In this document: in pieces, positions 1 to 6,792 of the stretch | Numbering within the stretch: position 1 is the first letter of the stretch | Layout of the letters: the number at the start of each line of letters is the position of its first letter | Origin: DASXBA01 sp046729895 | GTDB taxonomy: Bacteria; Actinomycetota; Thermoleophilia; Solirubrobacterales; Thermoleophilaceae | DNA: 11,450 bases | Direction: 5' to 3' | Assembly (NCBI GenBank): GCA_046729895.1 | Contig: JBKPHP010000268.1 | Span: forward strand, 1-11,450 | Program-made: the position numbers and the translations under genes | The notes under the pieces: generated by a model | The model's input: only the letters and a program-made list of their open reading frames with translations | Told to the model about the DNA's origin: nothing | The model's database searches: none

Positions 1-944
1 GCCCCGGAGTGCCCGGCAAGGGGGTGGCCCCGGCCGCAGTCCCGGCCGGCAAGGCCGCCGCCGCCCCCCAGGGAGGCGCCGCGGCCCCCGCCAAGCCCGC
101 CGAGGGAGCGCCCGCGGGTCCGGACGAGGGGGTTCCCGCCAAGCCTGGCCAGGATGCGCCCGCGGAGCCGGTGGAGGCGGCGCCCCCGAAGCCCGCCGAC
201 GGCGCTCCGGCGGGCTCCGACGCTCCACCCGCGAAGCCCGCCGAGGAGGAGAACAAGGTCGAGACCGTTCCGAGGCCCGCCGGCCCCGCCACCCCCGCCG
301 GAGCGCGTCCCTCCGGGCAACCGGGTCCCGCCGCGCGCATCGGACCGCCGCCGGTAACTTCCCGTGGCGGGGCTCCCTCCCGCCCGGCGTCGGCGTCTCG
401 CGCCCCGCCTTCGCAGACCGCGATCCTGTCTCCTCCCGGGGAGGCCCGCCGGCCCTGGCACCGACGTCTGCTCGCCAGTCCTCGCTACCTCGTGCTCGCG
501 ATCGCCGGCGTGCTGATCATCGGGGGCGCGGCGGCGTTCGGGCTCGCCCAGCTCGCTCAGGAGGAGGCGCCCTCACCGAAGGCGGAGAGGACTGAGCCCT
601 TCCAGCGCAACGGAGGCGACCACAGGCAGACCGGGCGGAAGGCCGCTCCGGTCGTCGCGTCGAGGATAACCGTCTCGGTGCTCAACGGCACAACGGTGCC
701 GGGCCTGGCGGCCAAAGTGGGAGACAGGGTCGAGCAGCTCGGCTTCCAGCTCGGCAACGTGACGAACAACAGCGATCAGTCGCGCAACGAGTCGGTCGTG
801 ATGTACGCGCCCGGCAACCAGCGCGAGGCCGCCGCGGTCGGCCGCAAGCTTCGAATAGCTCAGCGTGAGCCGGTCAACGCGGCGAGCCAGGCGCTGGCGG
901 GCGACGCCGGAGTGGTCGTGATCGCGGGCAACGACCAGCCCTAA
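1..944 (+). CDS. Pro/Ala-rich single-span membrane protein with C-terminal LytR_C domain (5' end outside window)
   Basis: The frame is open to the left window edge, so the start is probably upstream. The first in-window start codon is a GTG at 9, inside low-complexity sequence and with no clear ribosome binding site. Numbered from that GTG, residues 1-150 are a disordered Pro/Ala/Gly/Glu stretch. Residues 160-181 are one hydrophobic span (YLVLAIAGVLIIGG...) preceded by RRPWHRRLL, which suggests a cytoplasmic N-terminus. Residues 219-308 match the LytR_C fold, opening with ITVSVLNGTTVPGLA and ending GDAGVVVIAGND. LytR_C is the C-terminal domain often found behind LCP (LytR-CpsA-Psr) cell-wall polymer transferases or alone on a membrane anchor. 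The visible part has no LCP catalytic domain: the span runs straight into LytR_C. A role at the cell envelope is inferred; the function of LytR_C itself is not established. The gene ends at TAA 942-944, convergent with the cyclase gene. Confidence 0.8.
   Translation, partial: PGVPGKGVAPAAVPAGKAAAAPQGGAAAPAKPAEGAPAGPDEGVPAKPGQDAPAEPVEAAPPKPADGAPAGSDAPPAKPAEEENKVETVPRPAGPATPAGARPSGQPGPAARIGPPPVTSRGGAPSRPASASRAPPSQTAILSPPGEARRPWHRRLLASPRYLVLAIAGVLIIGGAAAFGLAQLAQEEAPSPKAERTEPFQRNGGDHRQTGRKAAPVVASRITVSVLNGTTVPGLAAKVGDRVEQLGFQLGNVTNNSDQSRNESVVMYAPGNQREAAAVGRKLRIAQREPVNAASQALAGDAGVVVIAGNDQP
78..248 (+). repeat. Degenerate Pro/Ala/Lys coding repeat in the LytR_C protein linker
   Basis: Residues 24-80 of the LytR_C protein consist of loosely repeated units of 12-16 residues. 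The clearest pair is KPAEGAPAGPDEG (DNA from about 93) and KPADGAPAGSDA (DNA from about 189), with further PAKP copies at about residues 27-30, 43-46 and 74-77. This looks like a disordered cytoplasmic linker that grew by slippage or duplication. The lysine and glutamate spacing resembles Ala/Pro/Lys-rich tails that contact acidic polymers or DNA, but no partner can be named. Confidence 0.55.
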
Positions 945-962
945 GGGCCACGTCGTCCACCT

Positions 963-1175
963 CTCGCTTCTGAGTGGGCGAACCACTGCGGGATCGGGGC
1001 TGGGTAGGAGGTGCCAGGGGTCGCGGATCCGTGCGAAATCGCCGTACGGTGTCGCTTAGCACCCCTCCTGGGTGGTCTGGATGACTTTCTTCATGAAGCC
1101 GGTCGCCCCGGACCGGCGTACTCCTACCCAGCCCCTTCCGTCCCGAAGAGCACCCTTCGCCCAACGAGAAGCGAG
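963..1175. repeat. Imperfect inverted repeat in the convergent intergenic region
   Basis: The 242-bp gap between the two convergent genes (945-1186) holds two facing copies of one diverged sequence. The left arm (963-1010, plus) and the right arm (1121-1175, read on minus) share four blocks in the same order: CTCGCTTCT, TGGGCGAA, CGGGA and the perfect 15-mer GGGGCTGGGTAGGAG (996-1010 against 1121-1135). Spacers differ by a few bases. Between the arms are smaller potential stems: 1016-1021 with 1061-1066; 1029-1035 with 1043-1049 (one G-U pair, 7-nt loop); 1099-1104 with 1111-1116 (CCGGTC/GACCGG, 6-nt loop); and the 10-bp palindrome CTTCATGAAG at 1089-1098. It could be a bidirectional terminator, a remnant of a small inverted-repeat element, or a structured RNA. 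There is no T-tract and no target-site duplication. I saw no credible gene in this stretch. Confidence 0.7.
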
Positions 1176-1186
1176 GGCGGTCCGGC

Positions 1187-4100
1187 CTATGTGCCGCTGA
1201 CGAGGGCGCGAGCATGCTCTGACAGATGCGGCACCCCAAGGCGCTCGGTCCGCTGGGCGGCCGACTCGAGCAGGATCCGCGACCGCTCCGGATCGTGGTC
1301 GACCAGCCTCTGGCCGGCCAGCAGCCGGCAGCGGGCAGCCTCGAGCGGGCGGTCGAGGTCCTCCCACACGCTCTCCGCCTCCTCGAGCAGGCGAGCGCCC
1401 TCGTCCGGGTCCTGGGCGGTGGCGCCCTGTGCCTCGAGCGCGGCCGCGCGACCGATCGGGTAGTGCAGGCGGTCGGCCAGCTCGGCGGCCTCGGAGGCGG
1501 ACTCGCGGGCCTGTTCGGAGCGCCCGGCCAGCGCGAGCACGACGGCACGGAGCGCGGTGGCCTGGATCGACTGCGCTATCAACCCCGCGCGCTCGCAGAC
1601 GTCCACGGCCTGGTCCAAAGCGATGACGGCGCCGTTCAGGTCGCCGTCGTCGCGTAGCCCCAGGGCCAGCCCGAACAGGGCCTGGAACGCCAGCTCGGAC
1701 CAGCCCACCTTCTCCGCGAGCTCATGGGCCTGGCGGAACAGGCGCGTCGCGCCGGTGGCGTCGCCCTCGCGCCAGCGGAGCAGTCCGCGCAAGACGTAGG
1801 GAAGGCACAGCTTGCCCACCAGCCCCTCCCGTTCGGCCAGGTCGGCGCTCGCCTCGGTGGACTCCTCGACCTGGTCCCAGTCCGCCCGGTACACCGCAAG
1901 CTGCGCAATGGCTGCGTGCAGCTCCACCTGGGCGGGCAGGTCGCCTACCTGCTCGGCGAGGGTCAGCGCCTCGGCGTATGCGGAGGCCGCAAGCCCGGCC
2001 TCGGCCTCGGAGATCTCCAGGTGCCTTCCGAGCGCCAGCAGCGCCAGGATCGTCTCGCCGTGGTCGGAGCCACGCGCGAGCTCCACCGAACGCTCGAGGT
2101 TGGAGCGTGCCTTCTCGGTGTCGCCGATCCGGCCGAAGACCCGCCCGAAGATCCCGTGCGCGCGGCTCGCCGCCCGGGTCTCGCCGAGACGCTCGGCCAG
2201 CCGTAGCGCCTTCTCCGACGCGTATATCGCGAGCATGTTGTCGCCCGTGTGCAGGTAGAGCCAGGCGGCCTCCTCGTAGAGGCGCACGAGCTCGAGCCGG
2301 GGCGGGCCGTCCTTCAGCAGGTTGATGCCCTTCTGGTAGTGCTCGATCGCGGCCTTGCGCTCGCCCTTGTGGGACAGGCCGGCGCCGATCTTGCGGTGCA
2401 GGTCGGCCACGCGCTCCAGGTCCTCCTGGCCGCGGTGGTACTCGAGGCACTCCTGCCAGACGCCGATCGCCTCGTCCACCCGGCCGAGCCGCAGGGAGAC
2501 GTCGCCCAGCTTCTCCCCGATTCGCACGAGCATGGCTGGATCCTCGGACCCGACCTCGCGCGCGTGGCGGTAGTGAGAGGCTGCCTCGCGGTTCGAATAA
2601 AGGAGCGCCGCCGCGTCGCCCGCCTCCTCGAGGAAGCGGACCGCACGCTCGCGCATCGGGCCGAGCTCCTCCCTCGGGAGCCCACCCTCGCGCCCCAGCG
2701 CAGCCGCACGCCCGTAGTGCTCGGCCAGCAGGGGGACCACCTCATCCGTGCGGTCACCCGCCCGCTCCTCGATGAAGGCGCCGAGGTCGAAGTGCTTCCG
2801 CGAGCGCACTGACTTGGGGAGCATCCCGTAGGCCACGTCGCGGATCAGCACGTGCTTGAACGCGAGCTCCCGCTCACCCGCCAGACGACCCTCCGACCCG
2901 GGGGCGAGGATGTCCTTCTCCCGCAGCGCCATGAGCGCCCGCTCCAGGTCGCGCCCCTCCGCCTGCGCCACGCCGACCAGCCAGCTCGCCCAGAAGGTCC
3001 GTCCCACCACGGCGGCCTGTTGGACCAGGCGGCGCTCGAACGGGTCCAGCGCGTCCAGGCGGGCAGCGAGCACGGCCTGCACGGTCTCGGGCAGCTCGAG
3101 GGCCTGGGTGCTGCCCTCCTCCCTGATCCTGCGCACCATCTCCTCGGCGAACAGGGGGTTGCCACCCGAGCGCTCGGCCACCACCGGCGCCACCTCGGCG
3201 CCGCCGTCGCCCGGTAGCAGCGCGGTGACGAGCTCGCGCGTGTCTTCCACGGTCAGCGGCTCCAGGAACAGCTGCGTGGCGTTGCGGCGCCCGCCGCCCC
3301 AGCTCGGCCGCCTCTCCAGCAGCTCGTCGCGCGTGAGGCAGAGCAGCATGAGCGGCGCTCGCACCCACTGGGCGAGGTGCTCGATCACGTCGAGCATTCC
3401 CTCGTCGGCCCAATGGATGTCCTCGAAGGCGAGCACCAGCGGGCGCCTCCGGGCCATTGCCTCGATCACCGAGCGGAGCGCCGAGAAGAAGCTCTCGCGA
3501 ACGCGCTCCGGGTCCTCCGAGTCGACCCTCGCCAGCTCATGCGGCACCTCGAGTCCCAGCGACCGGCCGATGATCGCGGCGCGCCGCTCGGGCGGTTCGG
3601 ACAACTGCTCGCCGGCCTGCGCCAGCACACGCCGCACGTATGAGGAGAGCTTGTGCCAGGCCTCCTCCGAGCTGTCGGTCTCGACGATCTCGCATTCCTC
3701 GCGCAGAACCTCGCCGAGCGCCCAGAACACGATCCCGGAGCCGTAGGGGAGGCAGCGCCCGGTGCGTAGGGCGGCGGCCTTCTCGCCGTCGCGGAGTCGC
3801 TGCTCGAGCTCGCTCAGCAGGCGCGACTTGCCCACGCCGGCCTCGCCGATGAGAGTCACAAGGTGGGGCCGCTCCTCGCGAACCACCCGCTCGTACAGGG
3901 ACTCGAGGGCACCGATCTCGTAGTCGCGGCCCACGAGCGGCGCCTCCCGCCCCCTGGTCGCTCGCCGGACCGCGTGCTCGGTGATCAGGCCGACCGCCTC
4001 CCAGGCGGGCACCGCCTCCGACTTGCCCTTGAGCTCGAGCGGCTCGAGCGGCTCGTAGCGGACGGCCTCGCTCGTGGCTCGCATGGTTCGCTCGCCGACG

Positions 4101-4735
4101 GTGACGCTGCCGGGCCGGGCCGCGGTCTGGAGCCGGGCAGCCACGTTCACGGTGTCGCCGACGACGGTGTAGTCCTGCCCGACCGCGCCGGCCAGCACCT
4201 CGCCCGTGTTCAGCCCCGCGCGCAGGGCGAAGGACACGCCTTCGGGGAGGCCCTCGTTGACCTCGGCCATGGCGCCCTGCATGCCGAGCGCAGCTCGCAC
4301 GGCACGCTCGGCGTCGTCCTCGTGTGCCACCGGCGCGCCGAACAACGCCATCACGTTGTCGCCGATGTACTTGTCCACGGTGCCGCCGTAGCGCTCGACC
4401 TCCTGGCCGAGCCGCTGGAGCGTGGTGTCCACGAGCTTCTTGACGGTCTCCGGGTCCATCCGCTCGGCAACCGCCGTGTAACCCGAGAGGTCGGCGAACA
4501 GAACGGTCACCTGACGCCGCTCCTCGGGAGGCCGCTCGCGGGGAGGAGCCGCGGCTGGGGACGGCGCCACATCCGCTTCGAGTGCGGTCCCGCAGGCCAT
4601 GCAGAAACGAGCCTCGGGAGGCGCCGGCTCCCCGCAGTTCGGGCAGCGGCGCTCGAGCGCCGAGCCGCAGGACATGCAGAACCGCGCCCCTGGAGGGTTC
4701 TCGGTTCCGCAGGAGGCGCACGCGAGCCCGGCCAT
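1187..4735 (-). CDS. Zinc-ribbon / class III adenylate cyclase / AAA ATPase / TPR signalling protein
   Basis: This is a 1182-residue cytoplasmic protein starting at the ATG of MAGLACASC. The frame stays open further upstream, but that part has no family features. Residues 1-50 hold two zinc ribbons with CxxC pairs at 6/9, 20/23, 31/34 and 45/48. Residues 73-250 are a class III nucleotide cyclase: metal Asp82 (FADLSGY) and Asp126 (KYIGDNVMALFG), the Lys122/Thr190 pair expected for ATP, and transition-state Asn197/Arg201 (TVNVAAR). It should therefore be active, making cAMP from ATP. Residues 266-640 are an AAA/STAND-type ATPase with VGR at 268-270, Walker A GEAGVGKS at 297-304 and Walker B LVLAFEDIHWAD at 433-444. 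Residues about 700-1175 are helical TPR-like repeats, probably for ligand or protein binding. The order resembles mammalian soluble adenylyl cyclase and mycobacterial cyclase-ATPase regulators, but there is no LuxR-type DNA-binding tail. The signal is unknown. Confidence 0.93.
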   Translation of the reverse strand: MAGLACASCGTENPPGARFCMSCGSALERRCPNCGEPAPPEARFCMACGTALEADVAPSPAAAPPRERPPEERRQVTVLFADLSGYTAVAERMDPETVKKLVDTTLQRLGQEVERYGGTVDKYIGDNVMALFGAPVAHEDDAERAVRAALGMQGAMAEVNEGLPEGVSFALRAGLNTGEVLAGAVGQDYTVVGDTVNVAARLQTAARPGSVTVGERTMRATSEAVRYEPLEPLELKGKSEAVPAWEAVGLITEHAVRRATRGREAPLVGRDYEIGALESLYERVVREERPHLVTLIGEAGVGKSRLLSELEQRLRDGEKAAALRTGRCLPYGSGIVFWALGEVLREECEIVETDSSEEAWHKLSSYVRRVLAQAGEQLSEPPERRAAIIGRSLGLEVPHELARVDSEDPERVRESFFSALRSVIEAMARRRPLVLAFEDIHWADEGMLDVIEHLAQWVRAPLMLLCLTRDELLERRPSWGGGRRNATQLFLEPLTVEDTRELVTALLPGDGGAEVAPVVAERSGGNPLFAEEMVRRIREEGSTQALELPETVQAVLAARLDALDPFERRLVQQAAVVGRTFWASWLVGVAQAEGRDLERALMALREKDILAPGSEGRLAGERELAFKHVLIRDVAYGMLPKSVRSRKHFDLGAFIEERAGDRTDEVVPLLAEHYGRAAALGREGGLPREELGPMRERAVRFLEEAGDAAALLYSNREAASHYRHAREVGSEDPAMLVRIGEKLGDVSLRLGRVDEAIGVWQECLEYHRGQEDLERVADLHRKIGAGLSHKGERKAAIEHYQKGINLLKDGPPRLELVRLYEEAAWLYLHTGDNMLAIYASEKALRLAERLGETRAASRAHGIFGRVFGRIGDTEKARSNLERSVELARGSDHGETILALLALGRHLEISEAEAGLAASAYAEALTLAEQVGDLPAQVELHAAIAQLAVYRADWDQVEESTEASADLAEREGLVGKLCLPYVLRGLLRWREGDATGATRLFRQAHELAEKVGWSELAFQALFGLALGLRDDGDLNGAVIALDQAVDVCERAGLIAQSIQATALRAVVLALAGRSEQARESASEAAELADRLHYPIGRAAALEAQGATAQDPDEGARLLEEAESVWEDLDRPLEAARCRLLAGQRLVDHDPERSRILLESAAQRTERLGVPHLSEHARALVSGT

Positions 4736-4742
4736 CGAGTTG

Positions 4743-4776
4743 ACGATACACCCCCGCTGGCCGGTTGATTCCGGCC
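4743..4776 (-). promoter_or_regulatory. Possible leaderless promoter and hairpin operator of the cyclase gene
   Basis: On the minus strand, TATCGT (plus positions 4743-4748) matches the actinobacterial -10 form TAnnnT and ends 7 nt before the cyclase ATG, the spacing expected for a leaderless mRNA. No Shine-Dalgarno sequence lies before the ATG. Immediately upstream, GGCCGG-N6-CCGGCC (4759-4776) is a perfect 6-bp inverted repeat overlapping the place where a -35 box would sit. It could be an operator, or a terminator stem for the upstream formyltransferase transcript, although no T-tract follows. I see no convincing -35 hexamer. Confidence 0.35.
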
Positions 4777-4836
4777 TCGTATGCCTGGCAGGCCCGCCGT
4801 GCCCGCTCGGGACGAGCCGCGCCGGGAAGCGTTTCG

Positions 4837-5616
4837 CTAAGGGATCTGGCCGGCCTCCCGGTAGGCCCGCGCGACCTCTCCCAGCAACCCGTCGTCGACG
4901 AGCGTCAGTTCGCGCCCGCCAACCTCGAGCGTCGCCCCGGGCCACGGCGGGTACCAGAAGGCGCGGAGCTTGCGCTCAACGTCGTCACCCGGTCGGATCC
5001 GGCGCAGCGCCTCGAGCTCGTCACGGCTCACATAGCGGCCTTCGCCCTGCGGCCGGCGCGGAAGCTGCTCCCCCGCGAGTGCCTTGCCGAGCACCTCCTG
5101 GAACAGGGCGAGGAGCCGCTCCTGGCTCTCGAGGTCGAGCGAGAAAGCCGTCGCGGAGCCGGAGTCGAGCTCGAACCGCTCGACGGCCACGATGTCGCCG
5201 GTGTCGAGGTCCTCGTCGACGACGTGGCAGGAGACGCCCCAGTCGCGGCGCCCCTCCAGGATCGCGACGTTGTAGCCGCCCACGCCGCGCAGGTCGGGCA
5301 GCGGGGCCGGGTGGAAGTTCAGGCAGCCGAGCCGAGGGAGCTCGATCAGCGGAGCGTGGATCCGCTTCCAGAACAGGAACGAGAGCACGAGGTCCAGGCC
5401 CTCCAGCTCGCCGCGACCCGCCTCCTCGTAGAGGTCCTCGTCCATGGCCAGCCGCAGGCCGTGGCGCCTGGCCACGAGGTCGAGCCGCTGCTCCTGATGG
5501 GTCCAGTCGTCCGGCTCCGCGGCCACCACGGCGGGCACTTCGCAGCCCTGCTCGACCAGCCATTCGAGCGCACGCGCTGCCGAGCGCTTGTTCTTCCCCA
5601 GGAACAGCGCCTTCAC
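4837..5616 (-). CDS. Formyltransferase, probably a sugar N-formyltransferase (10-formyl-THF dependent)
   Basis: This 259-residue protein has the formyl_transf_N fold. The active-site segment is CLNFHPAPLPDLRG (residues 98-111), giving Asn100 and His102, with the third catalytic residue Asp138 in LDTGDIV. These match the Asn-His-Asp triad of methionyl-tRNA formyltransferase, ArnA and sugar-nucleotide N-formyltransferases. The C-terminal part (about 209-255) has RAFWYPPWPGATLEVGG, like the small C-terminal domain of sugar formyltransferases, and is shorter than a typical Fmt tail. The expected reaction is transfer of formyl from 10-formyltetrahydrofolate to an amine. An amino-sugar nucleotide is more likely than Met-tRNA because the gene is coupled to a glycosyltransferase and the RGVGGYN segment departs from the Fmt consensus. 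The start is the GTG overlapping the glycosyltransferase stop; longer upstream extension would run through that gene. No peptide-deformylase or other translation gene is nearby. Confidence 0.85.
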   Translation of the reverse strand: MKALFLGKNKRSAARALEWLVEQGCEVPAVVAAEPDDWTHQEQRLDLVARRHGLRLAMDEDLYEEAGRGELEGLDLVLSFLFWKRIHAPLIELPRLGCLNFHPAPLPDLRGVGGYNVAILEGRRDWGVSCHVVDEDLDTGDIVAVERFELDSGSATAFSLDLESQERLLALFQEVLGKALAGEQLPRRPQGEGRYVSRDELEALRRIRPGDDVERKLRAFWYPPWPGATLEVGGRELTLVDDGLLGEVARAYREAGQIP

Positions 5617-5630
5617 GCGAGCAGCTCCTC
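5613..5630 (-). promoter_or_regulatory. GTGA translational coupling site with Shine-Dalgarno GAGGAG
   Basis: The glycosyltransferase ends in TGA (5615-5613) within GTGA, whose GTG (5616-5614) starts the formyltransferase. GAGGAG (5630-5625, minus strand) lies 8 nt before this GTG, inside the last codons of the glycosyltransferase. The overlap fixes the formyltransferase start and implies that both proteins are made from one mRNA in linked amounts. Confidence 0.8.
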
Positions 5631-6731
5631 GTAGAGGGCAATCGTGCGTGCCGCCGCGTTGTCCCACGAGTAGGGCCCGGCGGCGGCCGCCGCCGCCCGC
5701 TCGCCGAGGCCGGTCCGCTCCGCTGGATCCCGGAGCAGCTCGCTGATCGCCGCGGCCAGCGGCTCCGGCTCGCCGGGCGGCACGAGCCGCGCCGCGCCGT
5801 GCTCTTCGCCCACCTCCTCGAAGCCGCCCACCGCCGATATCACCATCGGCTTGCCGAAGGCGAGGCCGATGTAGAGCACCCCCGACTGGTCGACCGAGCG
5901 GTGCGGGAGCACCACCAGGTCGGCGCGGCGGAAGAAGGCCGGAATCTCGGCTTCGGTGATGTAGCGGGTCACGAACCGCACGGTCCCCGCCGCATTCCGG
6001 GCCTGCTCGTGCAGACCGCCCATGATCGACTCGTCGAGCGGGCGGCCGACCACCCACAGCTCGGCTTCAGGCACCTCCCGGAAGGCATCCAGGAGCACGT
6101 CGATGCCCTTGTACGGCCGCACCATGCCGAAGCTCAACACCACGGGGGCCTCGACCGCCGCCAGCTCGTCAGGCAACGGCACCTCCTCCCGCTGACGGGT
6201 CAGGTGCTCGAAGGCCCCGTGGGGAACCACGCGTACTTTGCTCGGGTCGACGCCGAGCCGCTCCGTGAGACGGCGGCTGCCGTGCTCGGTGTGCACGACC
6301 ACGGCGTCCATCCGCTCGGCCAGGCGCCGGGTCACCGCCGCGCTGCGACGGCTTTCGCCGCGGCGGATCACGTTGTGAAGGGTCATCAGGCGCGGCCTCT
6401 CGTTCGGGATCAGCAAGGAGTCGATCGCCTCGAGCGGTAGCCACTGGAAATGGCGCACGTCCGCCCCTCCGGCGTGGCGGCGGTAGCGAAGCATGTCGGG
6501 CACGTGCTCGAGCAGGCGCAGCGCCTGGCGGGAGCGGCGCCGCTCGCCACGGCGCACCGCGTGCCGGTAGAAGCGCTCGCTGACCTCGTAGCCGCGGGCC
6601 TCGGGGATTGGGCCGTAGACGAAGCGCGAGGTGACGAGCTCGACCTCCGCCCCACGGCGCGCGAGCGCCGCGCTGAGGGCGTGGTCGTACGGGGTGACAT
6701 CGCCGCGGGGGTCCACCAGCTGGACGCGCAT
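5613..6731 (-). CDS. GT4-family glycosyltransferase (GT-B fold)
   Basis: This 372-residue cytosolic or membrane-associated retaining glycosyltransferase begins MRVQLVDPRGDVTPYDHALS, a typical GT-B N-terminal domain with the acceptor loop. The C-terminal donor domain starts near 195 with VVLSFGMVRPYKGIDVLLDAF; Arg205 and Lys208 are the usual phosphate-binding residues. VVPHG (168-172) lies just before it. The usual GT4 E-x7-E motif is replaced by DQSGVLYIGLAFGKP (281-295) followed by VGGFEEVGE, a variant I associate with polysaccharide-type GT4 enzymes carrying a QSGVL segment. Donor and acceptor sugars cannot be read from sequence. The ATG at 6731 is chosen because the Rossmann start MRVQLV follows at once; the open frame upstream runs into the divergent gene. 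It is coupled to the formyltransferase, so the two probably act on the same glycan or intermediate. Confidence 0.9.
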   Translation of the reverse strand: MRVQLVDPRGDVTPYDHALSAALARRGAEVELVTSRFVYGPIPEARGYEVSERFYRHAVRRGERRRSRQALRLLEHVPDMLRYRRHAGGADVRHFQWLPLEAIDSLLIPNERPRLMTLHNVIRRGESRRSAAVTRRLAERMDAVVVHTEHGSRRLTERLGVDPSKVRVVPHGAFEHLTRQREEVPLPDELAAVEAPVVLSFGMVRPYKGIDVLLDAFREVPEAELWVVGRPLDESIMGGLHEQARNAAGTVRFVTRYITEAEIPAFFRRADLVVLPHRSVDQSGVLYIGLAFGKPMVISAVGGFEEVGEEHGAARLVPPGEPEPLAAAISELLRDPAERTGLGERAAAAAAGPYSWDNAAARTIALYEELLA

Positions 6732-6792
6732 CGGCAGGACATTCTGCGCTAGGCGCGGGGCGGCTGGCCCGCCCACTACCGTTCCGCCGGCC
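6732..6792. promoter_or_regulatory. Divergent promoter region with GC hairpin
   Basis: These 61 bp separate the start codons of the glycosyltransferase (minus) and the Ig/amidase-like gene (plus). Neither start has a Shine-Dalgarno sequence. A TAnnnT hexamer, TACCGT (6777-6782), lies 10 nt before the plus-strand ATG. CAGAAT (minus strand, 6746-6741), one base from TAGAAT, lies 9 nt before the minus-strand ATG. Between them GGGCGG-N5-CCGCCC (6758-6774) is a perfect 6-bp inverted repeat placed where one regulator could act on both promoters. No clear -35 boxes are seen, so the promoter assignment is tentative. Confidence 0.35.

Noticed and set aside
1058..1096. Short minus-strand peptide MKKVIQTTQEGC within the inverted-repeat core
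   Set aside because: The ATG lies in the palindrome CTTCATGAAG with no ribosome site at a proper distance, the peptide is 12 residues, and it resembles no known leader or precursor.
1099..1116. Rho-independent terminator (CCGGTC/GACCGG hairpin)
   Set aside because: No T-tract follows on either strand. It may still help termination as part of the larger inverted repeat.
945..1186. Riboswitch, for example a c-di-AMP (ydaO-type) element, because of GGGCGAA...GGTAGGAG
   Set aside because: The other conserved segments of that class are missing, the motif occurs twice in opposite orientation, and it lies downstream of both genes rather than in a 5' leader.
945..1186. Miniature inverted-repeat transposon
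   Set aside because: There is no target-site duplication at either end and the arms are best conserved next to the core, not at the outer ends. Kept only as an alternative explanation.
4736..4945. N-terminal extension of the cyclase by 70 residues
   Set aside because: The extra part is low-complexity Arg/Gly/Ala sequence overlapping the formyltransferase end. The zinc ribbon begins right after the chosen ATG.
4599..6440. 613-codon open frame on the plus strand
   Set aside because: It is antisense to the cyclase start, formyltransferase and glycosyltransferase. Its product is Arg/Pro/Ala-rich with no domain, as expected from GC-rich antisense frames.
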